From the NCBI GenBank assembly GCA_000433135.1, contig HF991919.1, positions 9,806 to 16,651 on the forward strand: DNA of 6,846 nt. The letters are read 5' to 3'. Shown piece after piece: positions 1 through 5,415 of this stretch. The position numbers and the translations under genes were made by a program. Source of the DNA: Clostridium sp. CAG:921. Lineage in GTDB: Bacteria; Bacillota; Clostridia; TANB77; CAG-465. Position 1 is the stretch's first letter. Every line of letters begins with the position of its first letter. The notes beneath the pieces were generated by a model that saw nothing but the letters and a program-made list of their open reading frames with translations, was not told where the DNA came from and made no database searches.

Positions 1-382
1 TTTTTTGAATATCATTTGCAACTTTTATAAGTTGTCTTAAAACAGATTTTTCTTCTACTATTTTAACATAATTTTCTATATTAGTAATCGTAGGAACATT
101 ATCAATAAGAGTTGATATATATTGTATATCTCCAACCTTTTCTAATGTTCCTCTTAATTTTAATTGATTTGTTAACGTAATTACATCTATATGCTGTCCT
201 AATCCATATAGTTCTGACATTGCTGAATAAATCTCTTTATTATCTTCCCTATAGAAATCTTCTGATTTTAATACTTCAATTGCAGCAACAACAGAATCTT
301 TGTCCGTAAGCATTGATCCAAGTACGGCTTGTTCTGCAATTATATCATTTGGTTGAACTTTATTTACTAATTCATTTTCCAA
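1..382 (-). CDS. dnaB: Replicative DNA helicase DnaB, N-terminal part (runs off the left edge)
   Basis: This is the 5' end (127 codons) of the hexameric replicative helicase, called DnaC in Bacillus subtilis, which unwinds DNA at the replication fork and interacts with primase through its N-terminal domain. The visible protein has the typical DnaB start: an acidic lead, NDIIAEQAVLGSML at about residues 12-25, EDFYREDNKEIYSAM at about 40-54, IDVITL at about 64-69, and the helical linker beginning near residue 113. The Walker motifs lie outside the window. I chose TTG at 382-380 as start because AGGTG (390-394 on the minus strand) lies 7 nt upstream and residues after it align with the normal family N-terminus. 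No ATG is placed as well. The SD overlaps the rplI stop codon and only 10 nt separate the genes, so translation is probably coupled to rplI. Identification is confident; the start is likely. Confidence 0.93.
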   Translation of the reverse strand, partial: MENELVNKVQPNDIIAEQAVLGSMLTDKDSVVAAIEVLKSEDFYREDNKEIYSAMSELYGLGQHIDVITLTNQLKLRGTLEKVGDIQYISTLIDNVPTITNIENYVKIVEEKSVLRQLIKVANDIQK

Positions 383-392
383 AGTTTTGCAC

Positions 393-839
393 CTACATTC
401 TTACAACAACAATCTTTAAACTTGCTACAACTCCTTCATTTAATTTAATAGATACAGTATAATCTCCTAAATTCTTTATAGGGTGTGCTATAACAATCCT
501 TTTCTTGTCGATATTTAAATTAAATTTCTTGTTCATTTGATCAGCAATTTCTTTTTCTGTTATACTGCCAAACAATTTACTTGCTTCACCTACTTTATGT
601 TTAAATTCAATATAACCTTTTTCTATTAATTCTTTTTGTTTTAGAGCCTCTTCATAATCTGTTTTTTTCTTGAATGCTACCGCTTGTGACTTTGTATTTG
701 CTTCGTTTATATTCTTTCTATCGGCTATAGCAGCAATTTTTTTAGGTATTAAATAATTTCTTGCATAACCTTCACTAACTTCAACTATTTGCAATTTTTT
801 TCCTAACCCTTTTACATCTTTATTTAAAACTACTTTCAT
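393..839 (-). CDS. rplI: 50S ribosomal protein L9
   Basis: L9 is a large-subunit protein that binds 23S rRNA through its N-terminal domain and projects from the ribosome on a long helix; it influences frame maintenance. The 148-residue length is normal. The N-terminal rRNA-binding signature spans residues 11-38 (GLGKKLQIVEVSEGYARNYL, then IPKKIAAIA). Residue 34 is Lys where the family signature normally has Gly. A charged connecting helix follows (about 41-75), then the C-terminal domain (about 80-148). I chose the ATG at 839-837 because MKVVLNKDVKGLG is the standard L9 N-terminus; an in-frame ATG four codons upstream (851) would add MYII. Neither has a ribosome binding site at normal distance: the only strong SD, AAAGGAG (880-886), is 40 nt from the 839 start and is placed for a different, short reading frame. 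The gene is second in gdpP-rplI-dnaB. Confidence 0.96.
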   Translation of the reverse strand: MKVVLNKDVKGLGKKLQIVEVSEGYARNYLIPKKIAAIADRKNINEANTKSQAVAFKKKTDYEEALKQKELIEKGYIEFKHKVGEASKLFGSITEKEIADQMNKKFNLNIDKKRIVIAHPIKNLGDYTVSIKLNEGVVASLKIVVVRM

Positions 840-876
840 AATTATATACATGATATATTTTTAATAAATACATCAT
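820..876 (-). CDS. Possible 18-codon leader ORF overlapping the rplI start
   Basis: On the minus strand AAAGGAG (880-886) is followed after 3 and 6 nt by two consecutive ATG codons (876-874 and 873-871). They open a reading frame of 18 codons (MMYLLKIYHVYNYESSFK) that ends at TAA 822-820, 17-19 nt inside rplI in another frame. The frame cannot continue into L9, because the L9 frame has a stop at 863-861. It could be a leader peptide that delivers ribosomes to the rplI start by termination and reinitiation. It could also be fortuitous, with L9 translated from an unstructured AT-rich start. Coding capacity is not otherwise supported, hence low confidence. Confidence 0.3.
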   Translation of the reverse strand: MMYLLKIYHVYNYESSFK

Positions 877-879
877 TTT

Positions 880-886
880 CTCCTTT
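880..886 (-). promoter_or_regulatory. Strong Shine-Dalgarno sequence in the gdpP-rplI gap
   Basis: AAAGGAG lies 17 nt after the gdpP stop. It is the only good ribosome binding site in the gap but is 40 nt from the conserved L9 ATG and 28 nt from the upstream in-frame ATG at 851. It is correctly spaced only for the small ORF starting at 876/873. Confidence 0.7.
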
Positions 887-902
887 CTTTCTCATATTTT
901 AA

Positions 903-2873
903 TTATTCTTTTCCAAAATATTCATTTATACTTTCTATTAGTCTTTGCTTTGCTTCAACAATAGAAACACCTGCAATTTGAGCACCTGCAAAAGTCAAAT
1001 GCCCACCACCACCAATTTTTTCAAGTATAGATTGCACATTTATATCTCCCATAGATCTTCCAGATATCATTACAACATCGTCAATTTTACAAAGTACAAA
1101 TGACGCAAGTATTCCTGAAATCGATAAAAGTTCATCTGCAGCTTGAGCTGCTATTATCCCCATATCTTTATAATTTTCTTCACTTGTTGAAATAGCTATT
1201 TGAGAACGTATTATTTCAGCATTTTTTACTATTTCTACCTTTGCTACATAAGTTTCAAAGTCATTTTGGAACAACTGCTTTACTTCTGTTAAATCGATAC
1301 CATATTTTTTTAAATATGCTGCAACTTCAAATGTTCTAACACCAGTTTTGAAGATAAAATTCTTTGTATCTATTACTATTCCTGCATACAAACTTTCAGC
1401 TTCCATTGGAGTAAGTGTAACATTGTCCAAATACATCAAAAGCTCAGTTACAAGCTCAGATGCAGACGAAGCATAAATTTCATGATATGTAAGTAATGCA
1501 TTATCTATAAACTCAGTTCCTCTTCTATGATGATCTATTACCACAATTTTTTCAAATTCATCCATGAAATCTGGATATGACAAATAAGACTTCTTGTGAG
1601 TATCTACTACAACTAAAAGTGAATTACTAGTATCAACTTTTTTTAACTCGTTTCCTGAAATAAACACATTTTCATAATCTTTATTAAGTTTAATTTTATC
1701 AATTATGGTTTTTGTACTACTATTACATTTTGCATCTATTACGATATTTGCTTGCTTGTTTAAAGATCTTGCAATTTTAAATATACCAACAGCAGATCCT
1801 ATACAATCAATATCAGAGTTCTTATGACCGATTATATAGACTTTATCTGCTCTTTCCATTATTTCTTTTAACGCTTGAGCAACAGTTCTAGCTCTAACTC
1901 TACTAGTTTTTTCAAGACCTATGTTTTGGCCTCCATAAAAATCAAATTTTTTATCTTTTTTTACAACAACTTGATCTCCACCACGTCCAAGTGCAATATC
2001 TAAAGCTGAATTACTACTATTATATCTATCAGATATATATTCTTCATTATATGATATTCCAACAGAAATAGTAATAGGTAATTTTGTTACATTTGTTATA
2101 TTTCTAACTTTTTCAAGAATTTCAAACGTGTTACTTTCCATCTTTTCTATATACTGCTTTTCAATAAATACAATATATCTATCTTTATCTATTTTAGAAA
2201 TAACACCATTATTAGAACTTACAAAATTTATTAACTCTTTAGTAATTTTTGAAGATATTTCTGCTTTTTGAAGTTCATCTAAGCCTTGCATTGTCTCATC
2301 ATAATTGTCTATAAGTATAATACCTACGGCAATTTTTGTATTATCTAATGTTTTTCTTAACCTTGCCTCTTCAGTTTTATTTAAATATGTAACTAAAATT
2401 GCATCTAAATTTAAAAATTTAATTTTATTTGCAACTGCACAATAAATTTCGCCATTTCCTATATCTACTTGCATTGATGCTGTATTCGAACTTTTTAATT
2501 CTTTATTTAGCATTAAAGCCGTATCTGATAAACACTCCCTTGGTATTAAATGCTTTGAAATATTATTTTGCCATACCACGTTTGTTAGATTAGTTACTAT
2601 AACCATAGGTATATCTACTAAATTTAAATTTTCTTTTAGTACCATATCAACACTTTGTGATAATTCAACTATTCTGTCTTTTCTATTTTTTATTTCCTTT
2701 ATACAAATATAAAACATTATTAAAGCAACTAAACCTACTACTCCAAAACTAATATACAAATTAGATGGATTTATAACAAATGCTAAAACAGCTATAAATA
2801 TAATCAGTACCAAATAGTAAATTTTTACTGAAAATACTTTAAAATCTAACCATTTATTTTTATTTTTCTTCAT
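903..2873 (-). CDS. gdpP: Cyclic-di-AMP phosphodiesterase GdpP (YybT family), membrane-anchored
   Basis: GdpP hydrolyses the second messenger c-di-AMP to pApA and so affects potassium and osmotic balance, cell-wall stress and sporulation. The 656 residues match the usual length of about 655-660. Two membrane helices lie at about residues 17-34 and 39-58. A PAS-like region follows (about 75-170), then a degenerate GGDEF domain (about 178-305) that lacks the GGDEF signature. The DHH phosphodiesterase domain (about 340-500) carries the metal ligands H350, D354 and D356, then D424 (VVVDTH), D447-H448-H449 and D502. The DHHA1 domain has GGGGH at 621-625 followed by FAGAQ. All catalytic residues are present, so the enzyme should be active. 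The ATG start has AGAAGGA 8 nt upstream. It is the first gene of the operon with rplI and dnaB, and a consensus promoter lies just ahead. Confidence 0.96.
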   Translation of the reverse strand: MKKNKNKWLDFKVFSVKIYYLVLIIFIAVLAFVINPSNLYISFGVVGLVALIMFYICIKEIKNRKDRIVELSQSVDMVLKENLNLVDIPMVIVTNLTNVVWQNNISKHLIPRECLSDTALMLNKELKSSNTASMQVDIGNGEIYCAVANKIKFLNLDAILVTYLNKTEEARLRKTLDNTKIAVGIILIDNYDETMQGLDELQKAEISSKITKELINFVSSNNGVISKIDKDRYIVFIEKQYIEKMESNTFEILEKVRNITNVTKLPITISVGISYNEEYISDRYNSSNSALDIALGRGGDQVVVKKDKKFDFYGGQNIGLEKTSRVRARTVAQALKEIMERADKVYIIGHKNSDIDCIGSAVGIFKIARSLNKQANIVIDAKCNSSTKTIIDKIKLNKDYENVFISGNELKKVDTSNSLLVVVDTHKKSYLSYPDFMDEFEKIVVIDHHRRGTEFIDNALLTYHEIYASSASELVTELLMYLDNVTLTPMEAESLYAGIVIDTKNFIFKTGVRTFEVAAYLKKYGIDLTEVKQLFQNDFETYVAKVEIVKNAEIIRSQIAISTSEENYKDMGIIAAQAADELLSISGILASFVLCKIDDVVMISGRSMGDINVQSILEKIGGGGHLTFAGAQIAGVSIVEAKQRLIESINEYFGKE

Positions 2874-2900
2874 ATTTATAGTCCTTCTTACCTAAATATT

Positions 2901-2929
2901 ATTGTACTATTTTTATGTATATTTGTCAA
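2901..2929 (-). promoter_or_regulatory. Sigma-A promoter of the gdpP-rplI-dnaB operon
   Basis: On the minus strand a perfect -35 TTGACA (2929-2924) is separated by 17 bp from TACAAT (2906-2901), which differs from TATAAT at one base. Transcription should begin near 2894, leaving a short leader of about 20 nt before the gdpP ATG at 2873 and no room for a riboswitch. The promoter lies downstream of the deaminase terminator, so the operon is an independent unit. Confidence 0.88.
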
Positions 2930-2977
2930 GTAACCCAGTATTTAAGCAACAATAGCTAGCATTACAAAATACTTTAT

Positions 2978-3000
2978 AAAAAAACACCCCAAAATGGGGT
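2978..3000 (-). terminator. Rho-independent terminator of the deaminase gene
   Basis: On the minus strand ACCCCA-TTT-TGGGGT forms a 6-bp GC-rich stem with a 3-nt loop, followed by G and seven T residues. It starts about 20 nt after the deaminase stop codon at 3021 and stands out as one of the few GC-rich stretches of this AT-rich region. It should separate the deaminase transcript from the gdpP operon. Confidence 0.88.
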
Positions 3001-3020
3001 AATTAAATATAGTTTCATTA

Positions 3021-3542
3021 TTAATATATAGTTTTGTCCTTTTTATTATTCCACGCATCAAATGGATTATTAGCACAATTTCCACTAATTTTTTCTTCAG
3101 ATATTATTTTTTTCTTTCCATTTAGATGCATAAATATATCGTTATCAATAAATCCAGAATTCGTTGCGCTATCATAATCTAGTACGTATTTTATTACTGG
3201 AATTCTTGACCAGCATGCAGCAGACAAACACATAGGGCAACTCCTAGCACTTGATATCAAAATACAATCTTTTAACATAAGTCTATTTAATTTTTTACAA
3301 GCCTCTCTAATAGCATTTACTTCAGCATGTGCAGTTGGATCTACATCTTTTAATGTAGTATTTCTTGCAATACTTACAATTTGATAGTTTTCATCTTTTC
3401 TTTTAATTATAACCGCTGCGCCAAAAGGTCCACCATAACCTTTTTCTACTCCATCATTGGCATATTGACAGCATAAATTTAAAACTTCAGTAATACATTC
3501 ATCTAAATTACTATATATCTTTTCATAAACTTCATCTTTCAT
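3021..3542 (-). CDS. Guanine deaminase-like zinc-dependent nucleobase deaminase (GuaD/CDA family)
   Basis: The 173-residue protein belongs to the cytidine/deoxycytidylate deaminase fold and is closest in pattern to bacterial GuaD, which converts guanine to xanthine in purine salvage. GGPFGAAVI at residues 37-45, DPTAHAEVNAIR at 68-79 (zinc ligand H72, general base E74) and SCPMC at 101-105 (ligands C102 and C105) are all present. The C-terminal NPFDAWNNKK matches the GuaD tail, which closes over the active site in that family. The segment before the first zinc cysteine reads ARS rather than the usual CEP, so the conserved Pro of PCxxC is Ser. Substrate is therefore an inference. I start at ATG 3542 because GGAGG lies 7 nt upstream; an in-frame GTG at 3560 precedes this SD and would put the SD inside the gene. 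The gene is monocistronic, with its own promoter and terminator. Confidence 0.85.
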   Translation of the reverse strand: MKDEVYEKIYSNLDECITEVLNLCCQYANDGVEKGYGGPFGAAVIIKRKDENYQIVSIARNTTLKDVDPTAHAEVNAIREACKKLNRLMLKDCILISSARSCPMCLSAACWSRIPVIKYVLDYDSATNSGFIDNDIFMHLNGKKKIISEEKISGNCANNPFDAWNNKKDKTIY

Positions 3543-3564
3543 ATTTTTTCCTCCAAACACAATT

Positions 3565-3593
3565 ATTATATATTATGGTAGCATAAATATCAA
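3565..3593 (-). promoter_or_regulatory. Proximal sigma-A promoter of the deaminase gene
   Basis: On the minus strand TTGATA (3593-3588) and a perfect TATAAT (3570-3565) are 17 bp apart, immediately upstream of the SD and ATG. The spacer contains a small dyad, TTATG-GTAG-CATAA (3573-3586), which could be a regulator site but is short enough to be chance. Confidence 0.75.
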
Positions 3594-3594
3594 T

Positions 3595-3623
3595 ATCATA
3601 TTTTACAAATTGTGGTATAACAA
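3595..3623 (-). promoter_or_regulatory. Possible distal sigma-A promoter of the deaminase gene
   Basis: On the minus strand TTGTTA (3623-3618) and TATGAT (3600-3595) are 17 bp apart, directly upstream of the proximal promoter. Its -35 is one arm of the inverted repeat 3617-3635, whose other arm is the -35 of a plus-strand promoter. Weaker than the proximal promoter. Confidence 0.4.
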
Positions 3624-3635
3624 ATTAATTGTTAT
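3617..3635. repeat. Inverted repeat ATAACAA-N5-TTGTTAT in the divergent promoter region
   Basis: Perfect 7-bp arms (3617-3623 and 3629-3635) flank the 5-bp spacer ATTAA. The repeat lies midway between the divergent deaminase and RHH genes. Each arm contains TTGTTA oriented outward as a -35 element, so the symmetry may reflect two back-to-back promoters, an operator, or both. Confidence 0.6.
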
Positions 3636-3658
3636 TTTAACGCTATAAGTGTTATAAC
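3629..3658 (+). promoter_or_regulatory. Probable promoter of the RHH gene with palindromic -10 region
   Basis: TTGTTA (3629-3634) and TATAAC (3653-3658) are 18 bp apart. The -10 is embedded in the perfect palindrome TGTTATAACA (3650-3659), which is a good position for a repressor such as the RHH protein encoded just downstream. A start near 3665 would give a leader of about 65 nt. A second possible -10, TAAAAT at 3705-3710, has no good -35. Confidence 0.5.
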
Positions 3659-3730
3659 ATCTACATGAGATATTTCTAATATATTATTTTGTCGTATTTT
3701 AGTGTAAAATGTAGATATTGGAGGTGCATT

Positions 3731-3907
3731 ATGGGGATAAATATCGATTTTAAAAGAGATAAAGTTGAATCTACGTATAAAACAATTTATATAAAAAACG
3801 AACTAGTTGAAAAAATAAATGATTTAGCAAAGAAAAATAATACATCTTTTAATAACGTTGTAATTAAAATGATAGAGTATTGTACTACAAAAGGTAAAAA
3901 TTTTTAA
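3731..3907 (+). CDS. Small ribbon-helix-helix (Arc/CopG-like) DNA-binding protein
   Basis: The 58-residue protein fits the ribbon-helix-helix pattern: a short strand KTIYI at residues 17-21, helix A about 23-34 (ELVEKINDLAKK), a turn with N-T, then helix B about 38-50 (SFNNVVIKMIEYC). RHH proteins bind DNA as dimers, inserting the paired strands into the major groove, and often repress their own promoters. I start at ATG 3731 because GGAGGTG (3720-3726) is correctly placed; the frame extends 14 codons further upstream, but that start has no SD. There is no toxin-like partner gene: the downstream neighbour is convergent spo0A, so a toxin-antitoxin role is not supported. Palindromes in its promoter suggest autoregulation (inference). 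It could also be a sporulation-linked regulator given its neighbours, but nothing in the protein shows that. Confidence 0.72.
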   Translation: MGINIDFKRDKVESTYKTIYIKNELVEKINDLAKKNNTSFNNVVIKMIEYCTTKGKNF

Positions 3908-3930
3908 ATTAAAAATTTATTAAAAAGACT

Positions 3931-3972
3931 ATAGAGAAAATTAACCACAGACAATTTGTTAATTTTCTCTAT
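3931..3972. terminator. Bidirectional terminator between the RHH gene and spo0A
   Basis: A perfect 15-bp inverted repeat (3931-3945 and 3958-3972, arm ATAGAGAAAATTAAC) encloses a 12-nt loop. It starts 23 nt after the RHH stop and ends 4 nt from the spo0A stop. Plus-strand transcripts meet TTTT after the stem, and minus-strand transcripts meet AGTC then TTTTT. The short and imperfect T-tracts are offset by the long stem, so both convergent transcripts probably end here. Confidence 0.78.
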
Positions 3973-3976
3973 TTTA

Positions 3977-4792
3977 CTACCTACGTATAGTTGCTCCATT
4001 TTCAAGTCTAAGTCTATCTGCAATCATAGCAATAAACTCACTATTAGTTGGTTTACCTTTATTAGAATTTACTGTATATCCAAATATCTTTTCATGTATC
4101 TCTATTTGGCCTCTATTCCAAGCTACTTCGATTGCATGCCTTATAGCACGTTCAACCCTAGATGGTGTTGTACTAAATTTTTTTGCTAAAGTTGGGTATA
4201 AAGTCTTTGTTATTGCATTTATTACATCCTCGTTTTCAACAGCCATTAAAATAGCTTCTCTAATATACTGGTATCCTTTTATATGTGCAGGAACACCAAC
4301 ATCGTGTATCATATTTGTTGTTCTTACCTCTATTGGAGCTGACGAATTAACACTACTATTTATTGTTGTTTTTGAATAACACATTTGATTATCGGTATTA
4401 TTATATGAAAGTTCATTTTTTATTAAATCTCTCAATCTTTCTACAAGTGTTGCCATATCAAATGGCTTTACTACATAATAAGTTGCACCTAGTGCAATAG
4501 CTTTTTGAGTTATCTTTTCTTGTCCTATTGCTGACATCATTATTATAGTGGGTCTAGATAACCCTTTTTCTTTTACCATATCCTCTAGTACAGCCAATCC
4601 ATCTTTTTCTGGCATTATTATATCTAGCAACATTATATCTGGTTCATACTCTTTTATAAGATTAATAGAATTTTGGCCATCAAATGCAGTTGCCACAACC
4701 TCCATATCTTCTTGTGTATTTATGTACATACTCAAGAGTCTTACAAATTCTTTATTATCATCAATTATTAATACTTTTGACTTATCGCTCAC
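3977..4792 (-). CDS. spo0A: Sporulation master response regulator Spo0A
   Basis: Spo0A is the DNA-binding regulator that starts endospore formation once phosphorylated. The 271 residues match the family length (267 in Bacillus subtilis). The receiver domain (about 1-125) has the acidic pair D11-D12, phospho-acceptor D57 (LLDIIMP), S87 in place of the usual Thr/Ser switch and K109 in VVKPFD. A variable Ser/Asn-rich linker (about 128-158) joins the C-terminal DNA-binding domain (about 160-271), with [16 protein letters not shown] at 166-181, the recognition helix-turn-helix around 201-225 ([15 protein letters not shown]) and the conserved [15 protein letters not shown]. The start is GTG at 4792, with AGGAGGT 8 nt upstream; no competing ATG exists. 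All activation residues are intact. Upstream are a sigma-A promoter and a perfect 0A box, which suggests autoregulation. It is monocistronic and converges with the RHH gene. Confidence 0.97.
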   Translation of the reverse strand: MSDKSKVLIIDDNKEFVRLLSMYINTQEDMEVVATAFDGQNSINLIKEYEPDIMLLDIIMPEKDGLAVLEDMVKEKGLSRPTIIMMSAIGQEKITQKAIALGATYYVVKPFDMATLVERLRDLIKNELSYNNTDNQMCYSKTTINSSVNSSAPIEVRTTNMIHDVGVPAHIKGYQYIREAILMAVENEDVINAITKTLYPTLAKKFSTTPSRVERAIRHAIEVAWNRGQIEIHEKIFGYTVNSNKGKPTNSEFIAMIADRLRLENGATIRR

Positions 4793-4832
4793 TTAAATAT
4801 ACCTCCTAATATTTACTTAATAGCGCAATTTA

Positions 4833-4862
4833 ATTATATTATAAAATTAATAAAAATTGCAA
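4833..4862 (-). promoter_or_regulatory. Sigma-A-type promoter of spo0A
   Basis: On the minus strand TTGCAA (4862-4857) and TATAAT (4838-4833) are 18 bp apart. An overlapping second TATAAT lies at 4843-4838 but with a 13-bp spacer. The predicted start near 4826 gives a leader of about 34 nt. It is downstream of the 0A box, so it could be the vegetative promoter of a two-promoter arrangement as known for Bacillus spo0A. Confidence 0.6.
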
Positions 4863-4879
4863 TAGTAAAAAAACATTTT

Positions 4880-4910
4880 TTATGTCTAGTTTTGTCGAAT
4901 AGAATCCTTT
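4880..4910 (-). promoter_or_regulatory. 0A box and possible sigma-H promoter upstream of spo0A
   Basis: TTTGTCGAA (4891-4899, read on the plus strand) matches all nine positions of the Spo0A binding consensus TTTGTCRAA. Two bases further upstream of spo0A, AAAGGATTC (4910-4902, minus strand) matches eight of nine positions of the sigma-H -35 RNAGGAWWW. A -10 at the expected distance is poor (GACAT around 4886-4882 instead of GAAT), so the sigma-H promoter is uncertain while the 0A box is strong. The box lies about 95 bp ahead of the spo0A start, consistent with feedback control by Spo0A-phosphate. Confidence 0.65.
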
Positions 4911-5116
4911 AAAATTAAGAAAATATAATTTTTTTAATTTTTTATGTATAATTTTTTAAAAATTTCACAAATTATTAGTGTAAAGTAAATAAGAATTTTA
5001 ACAAAATATTACTTAATTTTTAAATTATACTTTTGTTATTGTTATAACAAATAATTATTAACATTAGAAATTAATTATTTCTGTTACTCTTGTTACTTTA
5101 CTAGTTTAAAAATATT
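4911..5116. other. AT-rich intergenic region between spo0A and the SASP gene
   Basis: I see no ORF or RNA gene here. It contains an all-AT dyad AAAATTAA/TTAATTTT (4911-4918 and 4934-4941) too weak to call a terminator, the palindrome at 5033-5050 and the direct repeat TGTTACT (5082-5088 and 5091-5097). A promoter for the SASP gene must lie here. The best sigma-G-like -10 is CATTAGA (5062-5068), but no well-spaced -35 accompanies it. Confidence 0.4.
5033..5050. repeat. Palindrome TTGTTATAACAA with an extra half site, upstream of the SASP gene
   Basis: A perfect 12-bp palindrome occupies 5039-5050, and an additional TTGTTAT half site (5033-5039) abuts it in direct orientation. The core TGTTATAACA is identical to the palindrome at 3650-3659 in the RHH promoter. 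It lies 81 bp before the SASP ATG. It may be an operator for that RHH protein (inference) or include a -35 element (TTGTTA-17-TATTAA ending at 5061). Confidence 0.5.
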
Positions 5117-5130
5117 GGAGGTGAATTTAA

Positions 5131-5343
5131 ATGACATCTAACAGCAAAATGACAAATAAACAAGCTAAAGCGGCATTAGATAAGTTCAAATACGAAGTTG
5201 CAAATGAAATTGGTGTAAACCTAAAGCAAGGATATAACGGTGACCTTACTTCTAAAGAAGCTGGTTCAATAGGTGGTGAAATGGTTAAAAAATTAGTAGC
5301 TCAAGCTGCTAACCAAATGCAATCACAAATGCCTAACCAATAG
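5131..5343 (+). CDS. Alpha/beta-type small acid-soluble spore protein (SASP)
   Basis: The 70-residue protein is a typical alpha/beta SASP, which coats DNA in the developing spore, holds it in an A-like form and protects it from UV, heat and chemical damage; it is later degraded to supply amino acids in germination. Both family motifs are present: KYEVANEIGV at residues 20-29, containing the germination protease (GPR) cleavage site between E22 and V23, and GDLTSKEAGSIGGEMVKKLV at 37-56 with the conserved GxxGGxMV. The tail is rich in Gln and Asn. ATG 5131 has GGAGGTG (5117-5123) 7 nt upstream and there is no competing start. The gene is monocistronic with a strong terminator. Sigma-G control is expected from the family, but I could not find a convincing sigma-G promoter. 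Confidence 0.96.
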   Translation: MTSNSKMTNKQAKAALDKFKYEVANEIGVNLKQGYNGDLTSKEAGSIGGEMVKKLVAQAANQMQSQMPNQ

Positions 5344-5374
5344 TGTTAAAAAACTTAGTTCATAATTATTGATG

Positions 5375-5415
5375 AAAATAGTGAGTATTTATTTTTCTAA
5401 TACTCACTATTTTTT
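5375..5415 (+). terminator. Rho-independent terminator of the SASP gene
   Basis: AAAATAGTGAGTATT (5375-5389) pairs perfectly with 5399-5413 around a 9-nt loop, giving a 15-bp stem that ends in six T residues (5410-5415). It begins 31 nt after the SASP stop. The A-run on the other side could allow termination from the minus strand too, but no minus-strand gene reads towards it nearby. Confidence 0.9.

Noticed and set aside
2874..2900. Riboswitch (for example c-di-AMP responsive) in the gdpP leader
   Set aside because: The predicted start near 2894 leaves only about 20 nt of leader.
3543..3560. GTG start of the deaminase six codons upstream
   Set aside because: It would place the strong GGAGG inside the gene; ATG 3542 is ideally spaced from that SD.
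3689..3730. N-terminal extension of the RHH protein by 14 codons
   Set aside because: The GGAGGTG at 3720-3726 is correctly placed for ATG 3731, and the extra residues are outside the RHH fold.
3731..3907. RHH protein as antitoxin of a toxin-antitoxin pair
   Set aside because: There is no adjacent co-directional small gene; downstream is the spo0A terminator and upstream is the divergent deaminase.
3956..4189. Plus-strand open frame of 77 codons
   Set aside because: It is antisense to the end of spo0A, has no SD, and its product shows no recognisable family; spo0A on the other strand is certain.
4548..4796. Plus-strand open frame of 82 codons
   Set aside because: Antisense to the Spo0A receiver domain, with a Ser/Ile/Asn-rich product typical of a shadow frame.
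4911..4941. AAAATTAA/TTAATTTT hairpin as a terminator or regulator
   Set aside because: Eight A/T-only pairs with a 15-nt loop are weak and easily occur by chance in this base composition.
5039..5068. Sigma-G promoter for the SASP gene
   Set aside because: CATTAGA at 5062 is a partial -10 match, but the only -35-like bases upstream are at the wrong spacing. The family expectation is strong, yet the sequence does not show a clear site.
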